Below, piece by piece: positions 36,725-45,547 of a stretch of 64,000 bases of DNA (position 1 is the stretch's first letter; each line of letters begins with the position of its first letter). The notes beneath the pieces are model-generated. The model did no database searches, was not told where the DNA came from, and was given only the letters and a program-made list of their open reading frames with translations. This stretch comes from Verrucomicrobiota bacterium JB023. GTDB lineage: Bacteria; Verrucomicrobiota; Verrucomicrobiia; Verrucomicrobiales; Akkermansiaceae. The stretch is from NCBI GenBank assembly GCA_030673895.1, contig JAUTCR010000058.1:62001-126000 (forward strand), read 5' to 3'. A program made the translations under genes and the position numbers.

Positions 36725-37912
36725 CTATCGCCTCCTCCGATGGACACTGGGTTGCTCGCCGGTTACTCGCTTGAAGAACCGGCACAAATCGTCTTGCCCG
36801 CCAAAGCCGGTGCGCTCGGCGATCTTCTCCAGCGTCAGCGTCGTCCCCATCAGAAGATCCCGCACCTTGGCAGCCCTAATCAAGTCCATCTCTTGCTTGG
36901 GACCATGCCCGAAGACCGCGTGAAAGCGCTGCCGCAAGGTCTCCCGCGAGACCCCCAATCGGTCGGCGAGGTCTCCAGCCGTCAAGGCGCCGGTGACCAC
37001 CTCCCGGCGAACAATCCCGAGGGCCTGACTCACCACCTCATCGGGCAGGGAGATCATCCCCGTGCTCTCCCTCTCCACCACCCCCGGGGATGGCACCATG
37101 ACCCGCGCACGCGCCTCGATCTGTTCTCCAGACATCATGCGGTGCAACAGGCTGGCGGCCTCGTAGCCAATCGCCCGACCAGGGAAGCGCAGGCTGCTCA
37201 AAGGGGGATTGGTGGTGTGGCAATAGACAATGTCGTCCGCTACTCCCAGCACCACCGCCTCGCCAGGCACCTTGACCCCGATCTGCGCCAAGGCATTGAC
37301 CGCGCACACTGCCGCGATGTCGTCCTTCGCAAAGACCCCGAAGGGCGGCTCGATGCGGGCGAACTGCTTCCACCCAGTCATCGCAATCTGCTTCGCCCGC
37401 GTCTTCGCGGGATAAGCGGAAGCCGGGACCTCCACCACTGTGCAGTCGAAACCATTCTCAGCCAACGCGCCCCGAAAGCCCTCGTATCTCTCAAGCGAGT
37501 AGGCCCGGTGAGGATCCGTCCAATAGACAAACTGCCTCAGCCCCAATCTCATCAAGCGGTCCGCCGCCTGGCGTCCGCAAAAGTGATTATCCAAGGTCAC
37601 TCGCGGGAAAAATGGCCCCTTCGCCGGCTGCTCGACACTCAAGTTGACCACCTTCACCCCCCTCTCCTCCCAGGCCTTGGCCTCCGCCGCCGTGTAGCGG
37701 AAGACCAGCAGACCATCGCCGTCCCAATTCTTATCAATCGCCGTCCGCGGAAGATCGCCTCCGCTCGGCTGCTCGAACTCCAGCTCGAACTCATGCCCTT
37801 CCCGCAGAAAATCAAGAATCCCGCTGAAAATCCGGTTCCCGAAACCTTGGGCCCAATCAACCAGCCTCACTCCTACCCGGTATCGTTTCTCAAAGTTCAC
37901 GTGCGCGGGCAT
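36725..37912 (-). CDS. XylR-type transcriptional regulator (LacI-like sensor, AraC-type HTH)
   Basis: 395-residue regulator. Residues about 1-280 form a periplasmic-binding-protein-like sensor domain (VTLDNHFCGRQAADRLM, FAKDDIAAVCAVNALAQIG, VLGVADDIVYCHTTNPPLSSLRFP), and residues 295-390 carry two AraC-type helix-turn-helix motifs (LADRLGVSRETLRQRFHAVFG and LEKIAERTGFGGQDDLCRFFKR). XylR-type activators of this layout usually sense sugars. Here the gene is divergent from the permease-FAD oxidase-PhnA genes with only 42 bp between starts, so it probably controls them in response to a phosphonate or its transport. No palindrome was recognised in the short intergenic region. Confidence 0.85.
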   Translation of the reverse strand: MPAHVNFEKRYRVGVRLVDWAQGFGNRIFSGILDFLREGHEFELEFEQPSGGDLPRTAIDKNWDGDGLLVFRYTAAEAKAWEERGVKVVNLSVEQPAKGPFFPRVTLDNHFCGRQAADRLMRLGLRQFVYWTDPHRAYSLERYEGFRGALAENGFDCTVVEVPASAYPAKTRAKQIAMTGWKQFARIEPPFGVFAKDDIAAVCAVNALAQIGVKVPGEAVVLGVADDIVYCHTTNPPLSSLRFPGRAIGYEAASLLHRMMSGEQIEARARVMVPSPGVVERESTGMISLPDEVVSQALGIVRREVVTGALTAGDLADRLGVSRETLRQRFHAVFGHGPKQEMDLIRAAKVRDLLMGTTLTLEKIAERTGFGGQDDLCRFFKRVTGEQPSVHRRRR

Positions 37913-37954
37913 TTTCGTAACAGAGACTAACCACTTTCCAAGAAGTCCTTTTCC

Positions 37955-39229
37955 ATGTTTCGTCCCTTGAAACTCAGCGGTACGCCTCTCGTAGTATTTG
38001 CCGCACTCGCCTCTTTCACGACCTACTTCTGCATGTATGCCTTCCGCAAGCCCTTTGCGGCGGGCCTTTACGAGGGAGACTTTTTCTTCGGCCTCGAGCT
38101 AAAAACAGCTTTTGTCATCTTCCAAATCTTCGGCTACACCTTGTCCAAATACCTTGGGGTGAAGGTTTGCTCGGAAGCGACCGGTCTCCGCCGCTCCCTG
38201 CTCATTGTCAGCTTCATCCTCATTGCCGAGTTCGCTCTCATTCTCTTCGGCCTCGTGCCGGGGCATTGGAAGGTCCTCGCCCTCTTCCTCAATGGCCTGC
38301 CTCTCGGCATGGTCTGGGGACTCGTGGTCAAGTATCTGGAGGGGCGCAAGGCCTCCGACTTCCTCCTCGCCTTTCTCTGCTGCTCCTTTGTCCTCGCCTC
38401 CGGCATCGTCAAGGATATCGGGCGCTGGCTGATGTCCAGCCAAGGCGTTCCCGAGACCTGGATGCCCGCGCTAACAGGCGCTATCTTCCTACCTCTCCTT
38501 TTGGTTGCCGTCTATGCTCTCTCGCGCATCCCTCCACCGACGGAGGAGGACATTGCCTCCCGGACCCAACGCCCTGCCATGAACCGCAAAGAGCGCGGGG
38601 CCTTCTTCCGCAAGTTCTTGCCCGGCCTGGTCGCCGTCCTTCTTTTCTTTTTCCTGATCACCGCTTTCCGTGATTTTCGAGACAATTTTGAGGTAAATAT
38701 CTTCGCCGATTTAGGCTTCGGGGAGGAAGAGGAGGGCTTGCTCTCCAAGGTCGCTATCTGGGCGGCCTTCGGCTCGCTCGCCGGTCTCGCCTGCATCAAT
38801 TTCATCAAGGACCACCGCCGGGCCTTCCTCGCTACCTGCCTGCTGATGGTGCTGGGGATGGTTGTGCTAGGCGGCTCGACGCTCCTCTACAAAGCAGAAA
38901 AGATTGAGCCCTTCACCTGGATGGTCCTCACCGCCGTCGGCGCTTATGTCGCCTATGTCCCGCTCAACGCGATCTTCTTCGAGCGCCTGATGGCGGCAAC
39001 GCAATCCATCGGCACCTCGGTCTTCATGATCCAGCTCTCGGACGCGATTGGTTATAGCGGCTCTGTCGTGCTCCAGCTTTATAAGGATATCGGGCAAGGC
39101 TCGCTATCCTACCTGAGCTTCTATCAAGGCTTCTCCTACCTGATGGCGGTTCTCGGCATCCTCCTTGTTCTTTTCTTTCTCATCTACTTCCTGGGCCAGA
39201 CCCGGTCCACGCAACCCTCATCACAATGA
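37955..39229 (+). CDS. MFS-type permease, DUF5690-like
   Basis: 424-residue membrane protein with about 11-12 hydrophobic helices. It resembles the phosphate-ester permease type of MFS (TTYFCMYAFRKPFAAG in the first helix, VKVCSEATGLRRSLL after the second and GLPLGMVWGLVVKYLEGRKASDF in the fourth), as in the DUF5690 family. Its last 4 bases overlap the start of the FAD oxidoreductase gene (ATGA), so they are translationally coupled. The context points to import of a phosphonate or organophosphate instead of the usual PhnCDE ABC transporter; this is inference. The DUF assignment is from memory and is moderate. Confidence 0.75.
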   Translation: MFRPLKLSGTPLVVFAALASFTTYFCMYAFRKPFAAGLYEGDFFFGLELKTAFVIFQIFGYTLSKYLGVKVCSEATGLRRSLLIVSFILIAEFALILFGLVPGHWKVLALFLNGLPLGMVWGLVVKYLEGRKASDFLLAFLCCSFVLASGIVKDIGRWLMSSQGVPETWMPALTGAIFLPLLLVAVYALSRIPPPTEEDIASRTQRPAMNRKERGAFFRKFLPGLVAVLLFFFLITAFRDFRDNFEVNIFADLGFGEEEEGLLSKVAIWAAFGSLAGLACINFIKDHRRAFLATCLLMVLGMVVLGGSTLLYKAEKIEPFTWMVLTAVGAYVAYVPLNAIFFERLMAATQSIGTSVFMIQLSDAIGYSGSVVLQLYKDIGQGSLSYLSFYQGFSYLMAVLGILLVLFFLIYFLGQTRSTQPSSQ

Positions 39230-40347
39230 CTATCGCCATCATTGGAGCTGGCATCGCCGGCCTGTCGCATGCTTATCTCGCCGCCCGCCGGGGCCATTCC
39301 GTCACCGTCTTCGAGCGCAGCTCGGCTCCCCAAGGCGCGAGCGTGCGCAACTTCGGCATGCTCTGGTCGATCGGCCAGACACCGGAGAACTACCAGCTCG
39401 CCCTCCGCTCCCGCGCGCTTTGGCTTGAGATCCTGGCCGAGATCGGGGCCTATCACCGCTTGTGCGGCTCTCTCCACATCGCTAGCCGTGACGACGAAGC
39501 GGAGATCCTACAGGAGTTCGCCGACCTCGCTCCAGACACCGGCTACAAGGTGGACTTCCTCCAAGCATCTGAAGCCTTGGAGAGCTGCCCGTTCCTCAAG
39601 CCGGAGGCCGTCCGGGCAGGTCTCTATTCCCCTACCGAAGTCAATATCGACCCCCGCGAGGTGGCTCAACTTCTGCCCAGGTATTTGTGCGAACAACACC
39701 AAGTCACCTTCCACTGGAATACGCAAGTCACCGGCGTCGAAACCGGATCCCTCGAGACTGCGGACCGGCGGCACCATCCTTTCGATCAAATTCTCATTTG
39801 CTCGGGTGCGGAGATGGGCGCTCTCTTTCCAGAGCAATTGCGAGACTCTCCCATTCGCCTCACCAAGTTGCAAATGATGCGCTCGGCTCCGCAAGCGGCC
39901 GGCTTCGACCTCGGCCCCATGCTCGCCACCGGCCTCACCCTCCGCCACTACGACAACTTCAGTATTTGCAAAAGCCAAGCGGCGCTGAAAAAACGAATCG
40001 CGGAAGAACGTCCCGAGCTCGACCAATATGGGATCCACGTCATGGTCTCCCAGGACGCTCGCGGCGGCCTCGTGTTCGGCGATTCACATGAGTATGGCGC
40101 GGCGATCTCCCCCTTTGACAAAGAGGTCATCGACAAGCTCATTCTCAAGGAACTTCAAGACCACTTCTCATTCCCCTGCTGGGAGATCGCGGAGCGATGG
40201 CATGGCGTTTACGGGAAAATCCAAGGCGAGCCCATTCTCAGCACGACCGAGCCCATGCCTCGGGTCCACCTCCGCACAGGACTCGGCGGGACCGGAATGA
40301 CGCTCTCCTTCGGTCTGGCCGAGCGGTTCTTTGCCAAAGCATTCTAA
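39226..40347 (+). CDS. FAD-dependent oxidoreductase, phosphonate-associated (TIGR03364-like)
   Basis: 373-residue flavoprotein of the DadA/glycine oxidase superfamily. The dinucleotide motif GAGIAG is at residues 7-12 and is followed by VFERSSAPQGASVRNFGM, characteristic of the TIGR03364 group often found in phosphonate operons; the C-terminal RTGLGGTGMTLSFGLAERF binds the flavin. Related enzymes oxidise aminophosphonates such as (N-methylated) 2-aminoethylphosphonate to phosphonoacetaldehyde. The gene overlaps the permease stop by 4 bp and is followed, 46 bp later, by PhnA. The exact substrate is not known. Confidence 0.8.
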   Translation: MTIAIIGAGIAGLSHAYLAARRGHSVTVFERSSAPQGASVRNFGMLWSIGQTPENYQLALRSRALWLEILAEIGAYHRLCGSLHIASRDDEAEILQEFADLAPDTGYKVDFLQASEALESCPFLKPEAVRAGLYSPTEVNIDPREVAQLLPRYLCEQHQVTFHWNTQVTGVETGSLETADRRHHPFDQILICSGAEMGALFPEQLRDSPIRLTKLQMMRSAPQAAGFDLGPMLATGLTLRHYDNFSICKSQAALKKRIAEERPELDQYGIHVMVSQDARGGLVFGDSHEYGAAISPFDKEVIDKLILKELQDHFSFPCWEIAERWHGVYGKIQGEPILSTTEPMPRVHLRTGLGGTGMTLSFGLAERFFAKAF

Positions 40348-40393
40348 GACGTCGTCTCTCTTTACCCGAACAAACCAATTTCTCTTTTTCTCA

Positions 40394-41626
40394 ATGAACG
40401 TTAACCACCGTCAATACAACCTCCCTAATCATCCTGTCGTCGTCATCTGCATCGACGGCTGCGCCGACGAATACCTCGACTGCGCCCTCTCCCTCGATAA
40501 GACCCCACACCTCGCCCGCATGATCCGGGATGGCTGGAGAGGCAAGGCCCGCGGCGCGCTCCCCTCCTTCACCAACGTCAATAACACCTCTATCGTCACC
40601 GGCGTCGCTCCCTCCGTCCATGGCATCCCGGGGAACTTCTTCATTAACCCGGAGAATGGCGAAGAAGTGATGATGAATTCCCACGAATTCATCCGCTGTC
40701 CCGACCTCCTCACCGCCGCTCAGCGCGAGGGCCGCAAGGTGGCCTTTGTCACCGCCAAGAACAAATTGCGCACCCTACTCGGCCACCACCTGGTGGAGGC
40801 CGGAGGCATTGCCTTCTCCGCCGAGAAGGCAGGCGACGCCACGCTTGCAAACGACAATATTGAGAAGGTCGAGGAGCTCGTCGGCTACCCGACCCCTCCC
40901 ATCTATTCCGCTGACGCGTCTCTCTTCGTCTTCCGCGCTGGTGCAGCTCTGTTAGAGAAGGGACTGGCGGACTTCCTCTACCTCTCGACGACCGACTACC
41001 TGCAGCACAAGTTCGCTCCCGATGCGCCGGAGATGCTCGCCTTTCATGAGGCCTTCGATCAGGCCCTCGGTCGAATCCTGGCCTGCGGGGCCTCCGTCGT
41101 CATCACCGCCGACCACGGGATGAACGCGAAGAACAATGCGGATGGCACTCCCAAGGTCCTTTATCTCGAGACCTTGCTCAACGAGCGCTTTGGCGAGGGA
41201 ACAACCCGCGTCATCTGCCCCATCACGGATCCCTATGTCGTCCACCACGGCGCGCTGGGTTCTTACGTGCAGGTCCATCTCGGAGAAGCCTCTCCTCCTG
41301 GGGAAAGAGTCCGCGAGGTCGCCGACTACCTCATCCGTTTGGAGGGCGTCACGGAGGTCCTTCCCCGTGACCTCGCAGCCCTCAAGCTTGAATTGCCTCT
41401 CGACCGGCTGGGTGATCTCACCGTCCTGTCCGCTCGCGACGTGGCTCTCGGGAAGACCCCTGCGGACCATGACCTCAGTCAACTCCAGGGAGGTCTGCGC
41501 TCCCACGGTGGGCGCTATGAAGAGATGGTCCCGCTCATCAGCTCTCAGCCTCTCACAGGCGAGCTTGAGACCCTGGCGTCGGCCGACCCGAGGAACTTCG
41601 ATGCCTTCAAGTTTGCTTGCCCTTGA
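40394..41626 (+). CDS. phnA: Phosphonoacetate hydrolase (PhnA-like)
   Basis: 410-residue metal-dependent hydrolase of the alkaline phosphatase superfamily, cleaving the C-P bond of phosphonoacetate to acetate and phosphate. Starting from ATG 40394, the N-terminal VVVICIDGCADEYLD, the nucleophile region PSFTNVNNTSIVTG with the Thr, STTDYLQHKF, TADHGMNAKN and the downstream His (RSHGGRYEEMV) give the metal ligands expected for PhnA (Asp, Thr, Asp/His, Asp/His, His). An in-frame TTG at 40331 would overlap the FAD gene and is less likely. It ends the permease-FAD-PhnA operon; the phosphonoacetaldehyde dehydrogenase PhnY that normally makes its substrate is not in the window. The stop codon lies in a small hairpin. 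Confidence 0.88.
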   Translation: MNVNHRQYNLPNHPVVVICIDGCADEYLDCALSLDKTPHLARMIRDGWRGKARGALPSFTNVNNTSIVTGVAPSVHGIPGNFFINPENGEEVMMNSHEFIRCPDLLTAAQREGRKVAFVTAKNKLRTLLGHHLVEAGGIAFSAEKAGDATLANDNIEKVEELVGYPTPPIYSADASLFVFRAGAALLEKGLADFLYLSTTDYLQHKFAPDAPEMLAFHEAFDQALGRILACGASVVITADHGMNAKNNADGTPKVLYLETLLNERFGEGTTRVICPITDPYVVHHGALGSYVQVHLGEASPPGERVREVADYLIRLEGVTEVLPRDLAALKLELPLDRLGDLTVLSARDVALGKTPADHDLSQLQGGLRSHGGRYEEMVPLISSQPLTGELETLASADPRNFDAFKFACP

Positions 41627-41632
41627 GGCAAG
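41616..41632 (+). terminator. Small hairpin overlapping the phnA stop codon
   Basis: CTTGCC (41616-41621) pairs with GGCAAG (41627-41632) around a CTTGA loop that holds the TGA stop. No T-run follows, so terminator function is only a possibility. Confidence 0.35.
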
Positions 41633-41792
41633 TAACGGGATTCATTCTATTCTCATGCAGTGATTCCTCGTCGCCCTCGCTTCAACTTGCGGTGTCTTGT
41701 TCCTCATTGGACTGGTGACGGGGACAATCTGTCTTCCGGGATTCTGGAAGGTTGCTTGCCAACGGGTCTCAAGAAATTGCGCGAAAGCCTTC

Positions 41793-41823
41793 AACAAGAA
41801 AGGAGCCCCGTCCGGGACTCCTT
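41793..41823 (-). terminator. Rho-independent terminator of the PDZ/SHD1 gene
   Basis: On the minus strand, AAGGAGTCCC and GGGGCTCCTT (41814-41823 and 41800-41809 in window coordinates) form a 10-base-pair stem with a GGAC loop, followed by TCTTGTT. It lies about 50 bp after the stop of the gene at 41874. Confidence 0.8.
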
Positions 41824-41873
41824 AACTCATTCAAACTCGCTCGTTCAATCTGGCCTCATCAGGCTCAGGCTAG

Positions 41874-43673
41874 TTATTCCTCGTTGGCGAGTTCTCGCAA
41901 ATACTCTTGGTCCGCTGCACTGAGAACATTGAAGTCGAGGTCCACGGTGCGCCCGTTGCGCTGTCGGATTCGGACAATTCCCAAGCGGTGGTCGAAGGCG
42001 ACCAGGCTGCCCTCAAAAGATCGCGTTCCGTCGGCATTAGTGAACTGGCGGAAGCTCCGGGTGTTGGATTCCATGAAGTCATTCTTGGTCGCTACTGTTG
42101 CCACCTCGCCCTTGTTCGCTCCGTGAACCTGAAGCTTCGGGCTGGAGTAGCTGTAGATGAAGGCGACTGCTGCCGTGGTGTGGTTACGGATATTACGTCG
42201 GTAGTAGGAGCCATCAGCGTAATCGCGATTGGGCAGGACGACGTAAGAATCGCTGCCATGGCATCGGGCGAGATTCAGATAGGCCTTATAGTAATCAGTG
42301 ACCTTCTTCTGAAGCTTCTCATCATCAGAGGCATAGACCCCGGCCAAGCCCCATGTGAAGCCCATCAGCCCGCAGGCGTGACCGTTGGCCATGTCCCTGT
42401 AGGCCGCGTCGATATTGGTCAGGTGAAGATTCATCAATTCGTCGGAATCCTCACGGTCTGTCGAGAGCATGTGCACAATATAGGCGAGCCCTGATTTATG
42501 AGAGAAACCATGACCCCCGCGAGCCTTCCAAGCTGCTGGGTCCACCGGTCCGTTATTGAGGGTGAATTCACCTCCGTAGGCGACCTTGCCCTTCGCGTTC
42601 GTTCCATACTCGAGGAACTGATAGCTCCGCTCGGGAGCGTAGGGGTCGAACTCCACACCACAGCGCCCTGCCAGCTGCCAAGTCATGAGTGCCAAGCAGG
42701 TCGGCCATTGCATGGGCCCATAGCCGCCACCTCCGCGCTTCACGATGAAGGAGTAGGGTGCGTGCCCGAAGCCTCCCTCATAGAGATTCTGGTGCTTGTC
42801 CAAGGTCGCTTGATCGACATCAGCCTTCACCTTCTCGGCCTTGTAATGATTGATGGGGGTCTTCCACTGGGCCCCCTCGAGGAGCTCCATTGTATCCTCC
42901 AGTGTGCTGAGAACCTTGCGATCGCCGGTCTGCAAGTAGTATTCCGCGAGCGCGATCCCTTGGAAGCCCAAGTGCCAGGACCAAGTGTCCTTGCCATAAG
43001 GCTTATTCCAATCGAGAGCCAACTTCTCGCCTTCACGCACGACCTTGGGGTCATCGGCGCCCAACATGGAAAGAATTGCCACACAACGTCCTTGGGAATC
43101 GAGGCCGCCGGGATGATCAATCAAATAGTCGTAAGCCCGCTTCTTCAGGAGCTCGGTCTTGGGGCAATTACGGGGAAAGGTTTCGGCGAAACGACCCAGC
43201 GCTTCCAGCTGCACCTTGACCTCCATTTTCTTCCCGCCACGATTCACCATGAGCTCGAGGACGCCGTCCTCCCCCTCGCTATCCTCGATAGCCAGTCCCA
43301 AGTCCATCATCGGTCCCTCGAGGCCATTTCTGATATTGGTCCCTCCGAAGGTGTGCTCGGAGAATCGCTTCCCATTGGCTCCGTAGACTTCGTCTTCCAG
43401 TTCCAGCACGCCGTCAGCGGGCGACTTCGAGAAGATATGCTTCACCACATAGGAGCGGGACTTGAGAATTCCCCGGGCACCCGTAGGGCCCATGTTCACC
43501 AGAAATCCCGGCACCTCCGCGTCCGGTCCGGTCGTGCACGGCTTCTCATAGCGGCCCTGGTTGTCCTCATCCTTCACCGCGAGCGCCGCTCCCGTGCCAC
43601 ACAAGAAGACCGCCGCCAAAGTGAAGACACATTGCCTGGCCCGATTGATCGAATTCCGCTGAGAAAGGTTCAT
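41874..43673 (-). CDS. Exported DUF6288-like protein with PDZ-like and SHD1 domains
   Basis: 599-residue exported protein from ATG 43673 (signal peptide to about residue 35, LCGTGAALA). Residues about 45-110 look like a PDZ domain (GPTGARGIL, IFSKSPADGVLELEDEV); 130-520 is an alpha/alpha-toroid-like region with repeated WSWHLGFQGIALAEYYLQTG, GHGFSHKSGLAYIVHML, and HACGLMGFTWGLAG; the last 60 residues form an SHD1 (SLA1-homology) domain (RSFEGSLVAFDHRLGIVRIRQ). This domain order is that of DUF6288 proteins in Planctomycetes and Verrucomicrobiota. Its biochemical role is unknown. It has its own terminator and no close same-strand neighbour. Confidence 0.75.
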   Translation of the reverse strand: MNLSQRNSINRARQCVFTLAAVFLCGTGAALAVKDEDNQGRYEKPCTTGPDAEVPGFLVNMGPTGARGILKSRSYVVKHIFSKSPADGVLELEDEVYGANGKRFSEHTFGGTNIRNGLEGPMMDLGLAIEDSEGEDGVLELMVNRGGKKMEVKVQLEALGRFAETFPRNCPKTELLKKRAYDYLIDHPGGLDSQGRCVAILSMLGADDPKVVREGEKLALDWNKPYGKDTWSWHLGFQGIALAEYYLQTGDRKVLSTLEDTMELLEGAQWKTPINHYKAEKVKADVDQATLDKHQNLYEGGFGHAPYSFIVKRGGGGYGPMQWPTCLALMTWQLAGRCGVEFDPYAPERSYQFLEYGTNAKGKVAYGGEFTLNNGPVDPAAWKARGGHGFSHKSGLAYIVHMLSTDREDSDELMNLHLTNIDAAYRDMANGHACGLMGFTWGLAGVYASDDEKLQKKVTDYYKAYLNLARCHGSDSYVVLPNRDYADGSYYRRNIRNHTTAAVAFIYSYSSPKLQVHGANKGEVATVATKNDFMESNTRSFRQFTNADGTRSFEGSLVAFDHRLGIVRIRQRNGRTVDLDFNVLSAADQEYLRELANEE

Positions 43674-43910
43674 CTCGTCTCTAAAACGCACAATCACTAG
43701 CCAATTTAGGCCAAATCGACGAGATCAATGTGATTTCCGCGATCGGTTCCCGATTCATCGAGAACCGATTCGGGCTCGCAGGCGAAGAAAGCCGTGGAGC
43801 CCATCGCCTCCTCACCCCGTTCGACCGTTTCTCACACCCCCATGCCAGGGTAGTCGGGATTTCGTTCTTCCTTGACCGTTCCTCAAGAGATGGGGGATGG
43901 ATCGGCCACC

Positions 43911-44399
43911 ATGCGCGCTTTCTATCTCACGCTCTGCTGCTTGTTCCTCGGCTTCGGCCCCACCTTGATCGCCGAAGAAACCCGCATAGCGGAGCTGGAC
44001 CAATTCTGGGCTAAGGTCTCCAAGGCGGTCAACGAGGGGGACTTCGAGAGCTATCGGGAGACCTGCCACGAGGAGGCCGTTCTCGTGACGGGGGTGAAAA
44101 AGACGAGCTACCCCTTGGCGCAAGCGCTGAGCCGCTGGAAGACGGAATTCGACGACACCAAGGCTGGCAAAATGGACGCGAGCGTGACGTTCCGCTTCAG
44201 CCACCGCTACGGGGATGAGACCACCGCCCATGAGGCGGGCATGTTCCTCTACTCATCACAGATGGAGGGCGGAGAGAAGAGTGAGGAATACATTCACTTC
44301 GAGGGCCTCTTGGTGAAAAAAGACGGTCGGTGGCTGATGTTGATGGAGTATCAAAAATCGGTCGGCACCAAAGCCGAGTGGGACGCGCTCAAGCCATAA
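43911..44399 (+). CDS. Secreted SnoaL-like/DUF4440-type protein
   Basis: 162-residue protein from ATG 43911, with signal peptide MRAFYLTLCCLFLGFGPTLIA. The mature part has the cone-shaped SnoaL-like layout: helix LDQFWAKVSKAVNEGDFESY, HEEAVLV, then beta strands (SVTFRFSHRY, AGMFLYSS, YIHFEGLLVKKDGRWLMLMEYQKS). Such proteins bind small molecules or have minor catalytic roles; nothing here fixes which. It lies 24 bp ahead of the aminopeptidase gene and may be cotranscribed. Confidence 0.7.
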   Translation: MRAFYLTLCCLFLGFGPTLIAEETRIAELDQFWAKVSKAVNEGDFESYRETCHEEAVLVTGVKKTSYPLAQALSRWKTEFDDTKAGKMDASVTFRFSHRYGDETTAHEAGMFLYSSQMEGGEKSEEYIHFEGLLVKKDGRWLMLMEYQKSVGTKAEWDALKP

Positions 44400-44423
44400 T
44401 TCGCTCTCAATCAAGCTGCCATC

Positions 44424-45539
44424 ATGTCCCAGCCTTCTCCCTTCGGCCGCGATGAAATGCGTCTCCGCCTCCAACGGATCCGCAGAGAGATGAGTCGCCG
44501 CGGTCTCGACGCCGTCCTCACCACCAATCAGCCCAACATCCGCTACGCGACCGGCTTCCGGGGCGAGCCCCACACCCTGCTCCTCACCCTGAGCCAGGCC
44601 GTACTCTACACGTCCTACCGGACGCTGCCTTGGGCGGAAGAACAAACCCGGGCTCTCCAAACCGACTTGGAGCTAAGCACCTCCGCCCCGGCACTGGATG
44701 ACATCGCGACCCGCCTGGCGGGTGAGCCCCGGACCATCGGCGTCGATACCCAACTCAGCCATTCAGCCTTCCTCGATCTAGGCAAGAAGCTCTCCTCCCA
44801 CCAGCTCGTCCCCGCCGCACCGATTGAGACCACCCGCCGCTGCAAATCAGCCACCGAGGTGGCTCTGCTCGAGCAGTCACAACGAATCAACGAAAGCATC
44901 TACGACGCAGTGGTGAGCCAGATCCGCCCCGGTATGAGCGAGCGCGCGGTGCAGGGGCTGATGCTGGCCGAGATGGCCTCCCGCGAGGAAGTGGACGGAT
45001 ATGCCTTCAACCCCATCGTTGCCGTCGATGGCAATGCTTGGGAGATTCACCACCTCCCCGATCACACGGTCGTCGGGAAGGACTCGATGGTCTTGCTCGA
45101 CCTCGGCATCATTCATCGAGGCTATGCCTCCGACATGACGCGCACCCTCTGTATGGGTCGTGCCACCTCCCGGATGCGGGAGGTCTATCAGACCGTGAGG
45201 GAAGCGCAGGAGGCCGCAATCGCTCACATGCAACAAGGAGTGACCACCCGGGAGGTTGATCACGTCGCGCGGGAGATCATCTCCCGCGCTGGCCACGCGC
45301 GGAGCTTCACCCATGGCCTCGGCCACAGCATCGGCTTGGAAACCCATGATCCCGGCTTGAACTTGTCCCCCTCCACCTCCGAGGAGACCTTGGCCGCAGG
45401 AATGGCCTTCACCGTCGAGCCCGGCATCTATCTGGAGAACGGCTTCGGCGTTCGCACCGAAGATGTCATCATCATCACGGAGCAGGGACGACACAACATC
45501 ACAAAACAATCCAAGGACCTGACTGAACTGAATTACTAG
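44424..45539 (+). CDS. M24 family Xaa-Pro aminopeptidase-like peptidase
   Basis: 371-residue pita-bread metallopeptidase. The dinuclear metal ligands are all present: Asp226 (LLDLGI), Asp237 (GYASDMTRT), His301 (THGLGHSIGLETHD), Glu332 (FTVEPGIY) and Glu346 (GVRTEDVIII). The N-terminal domain has RRGLDAVLTTNQPNIRYATGF, the creatinase/prolidase N domain. It cleaves N-terminal residues before proline, probably in the cytoplasm (no signal peptide). It is 24 bp after the SnoaL-like gene and 8 bp before the class IV aminotransferase-like gene, so the three form a likely operon. Confidence 0.92.
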   Translation: MSQPSPFGRDEMRLRLQRIRREMSRRGLDAVLTTNQPNIRYATGFRGEPHTLLLTLSQAVLYTSYRTLPWAEEQTRALQTDLELSTSAPALDDIATRLAGEPRTIGVDTQLSHSAFLDLGKKLSSHQLVPAAPIETTRRCKSATEVALLEQSQRINESIYDAVVSQIRPGMSERAVQGLMLAEMASREEVDGYAFNPIVAVDGNAWEIHHLPDHTVVGKDSMVLLDLGIIHRGYASDMTRTLCMGRATSRMREVYQTVREAQEAAIAHMQQGVTTREVDHVAREIISRAGHARSFTHGLGHSIGLETHDPGLNLSPSTSEETLAAGMAFTVEPGIYLENGFGVRTEDVIIITEQGRHNITKQSKDLTELNY

Positions 45540-45547
45540 AAAACACC

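Noticed and set aside
36596-37930. A 444-codon open frame on the + strand opposite the XylR-type regulator
   Set aside because: The opposite strand encodes a clear AraC/XylR protein; the frame has low-complexity Arg/Pro/His content, typical for an antisense shadow in GC-rich DNA.
41660-41923. An 87-codon + strand frame between phnA and the PDZ/SHD1 gene
   Set aside because: It overlaps the terminator of the opposite gene and has no recognisable features.
42498-43700. A 400-codon + strand frame opposite the PDZ/SHD1 protein
   Set aside because: No recognisable domain or signal; the minus strand reading has clear family motifs. Other long antisense frames (18447-19454, 21343-22437, 24894-25862) were rejected for the same reason.
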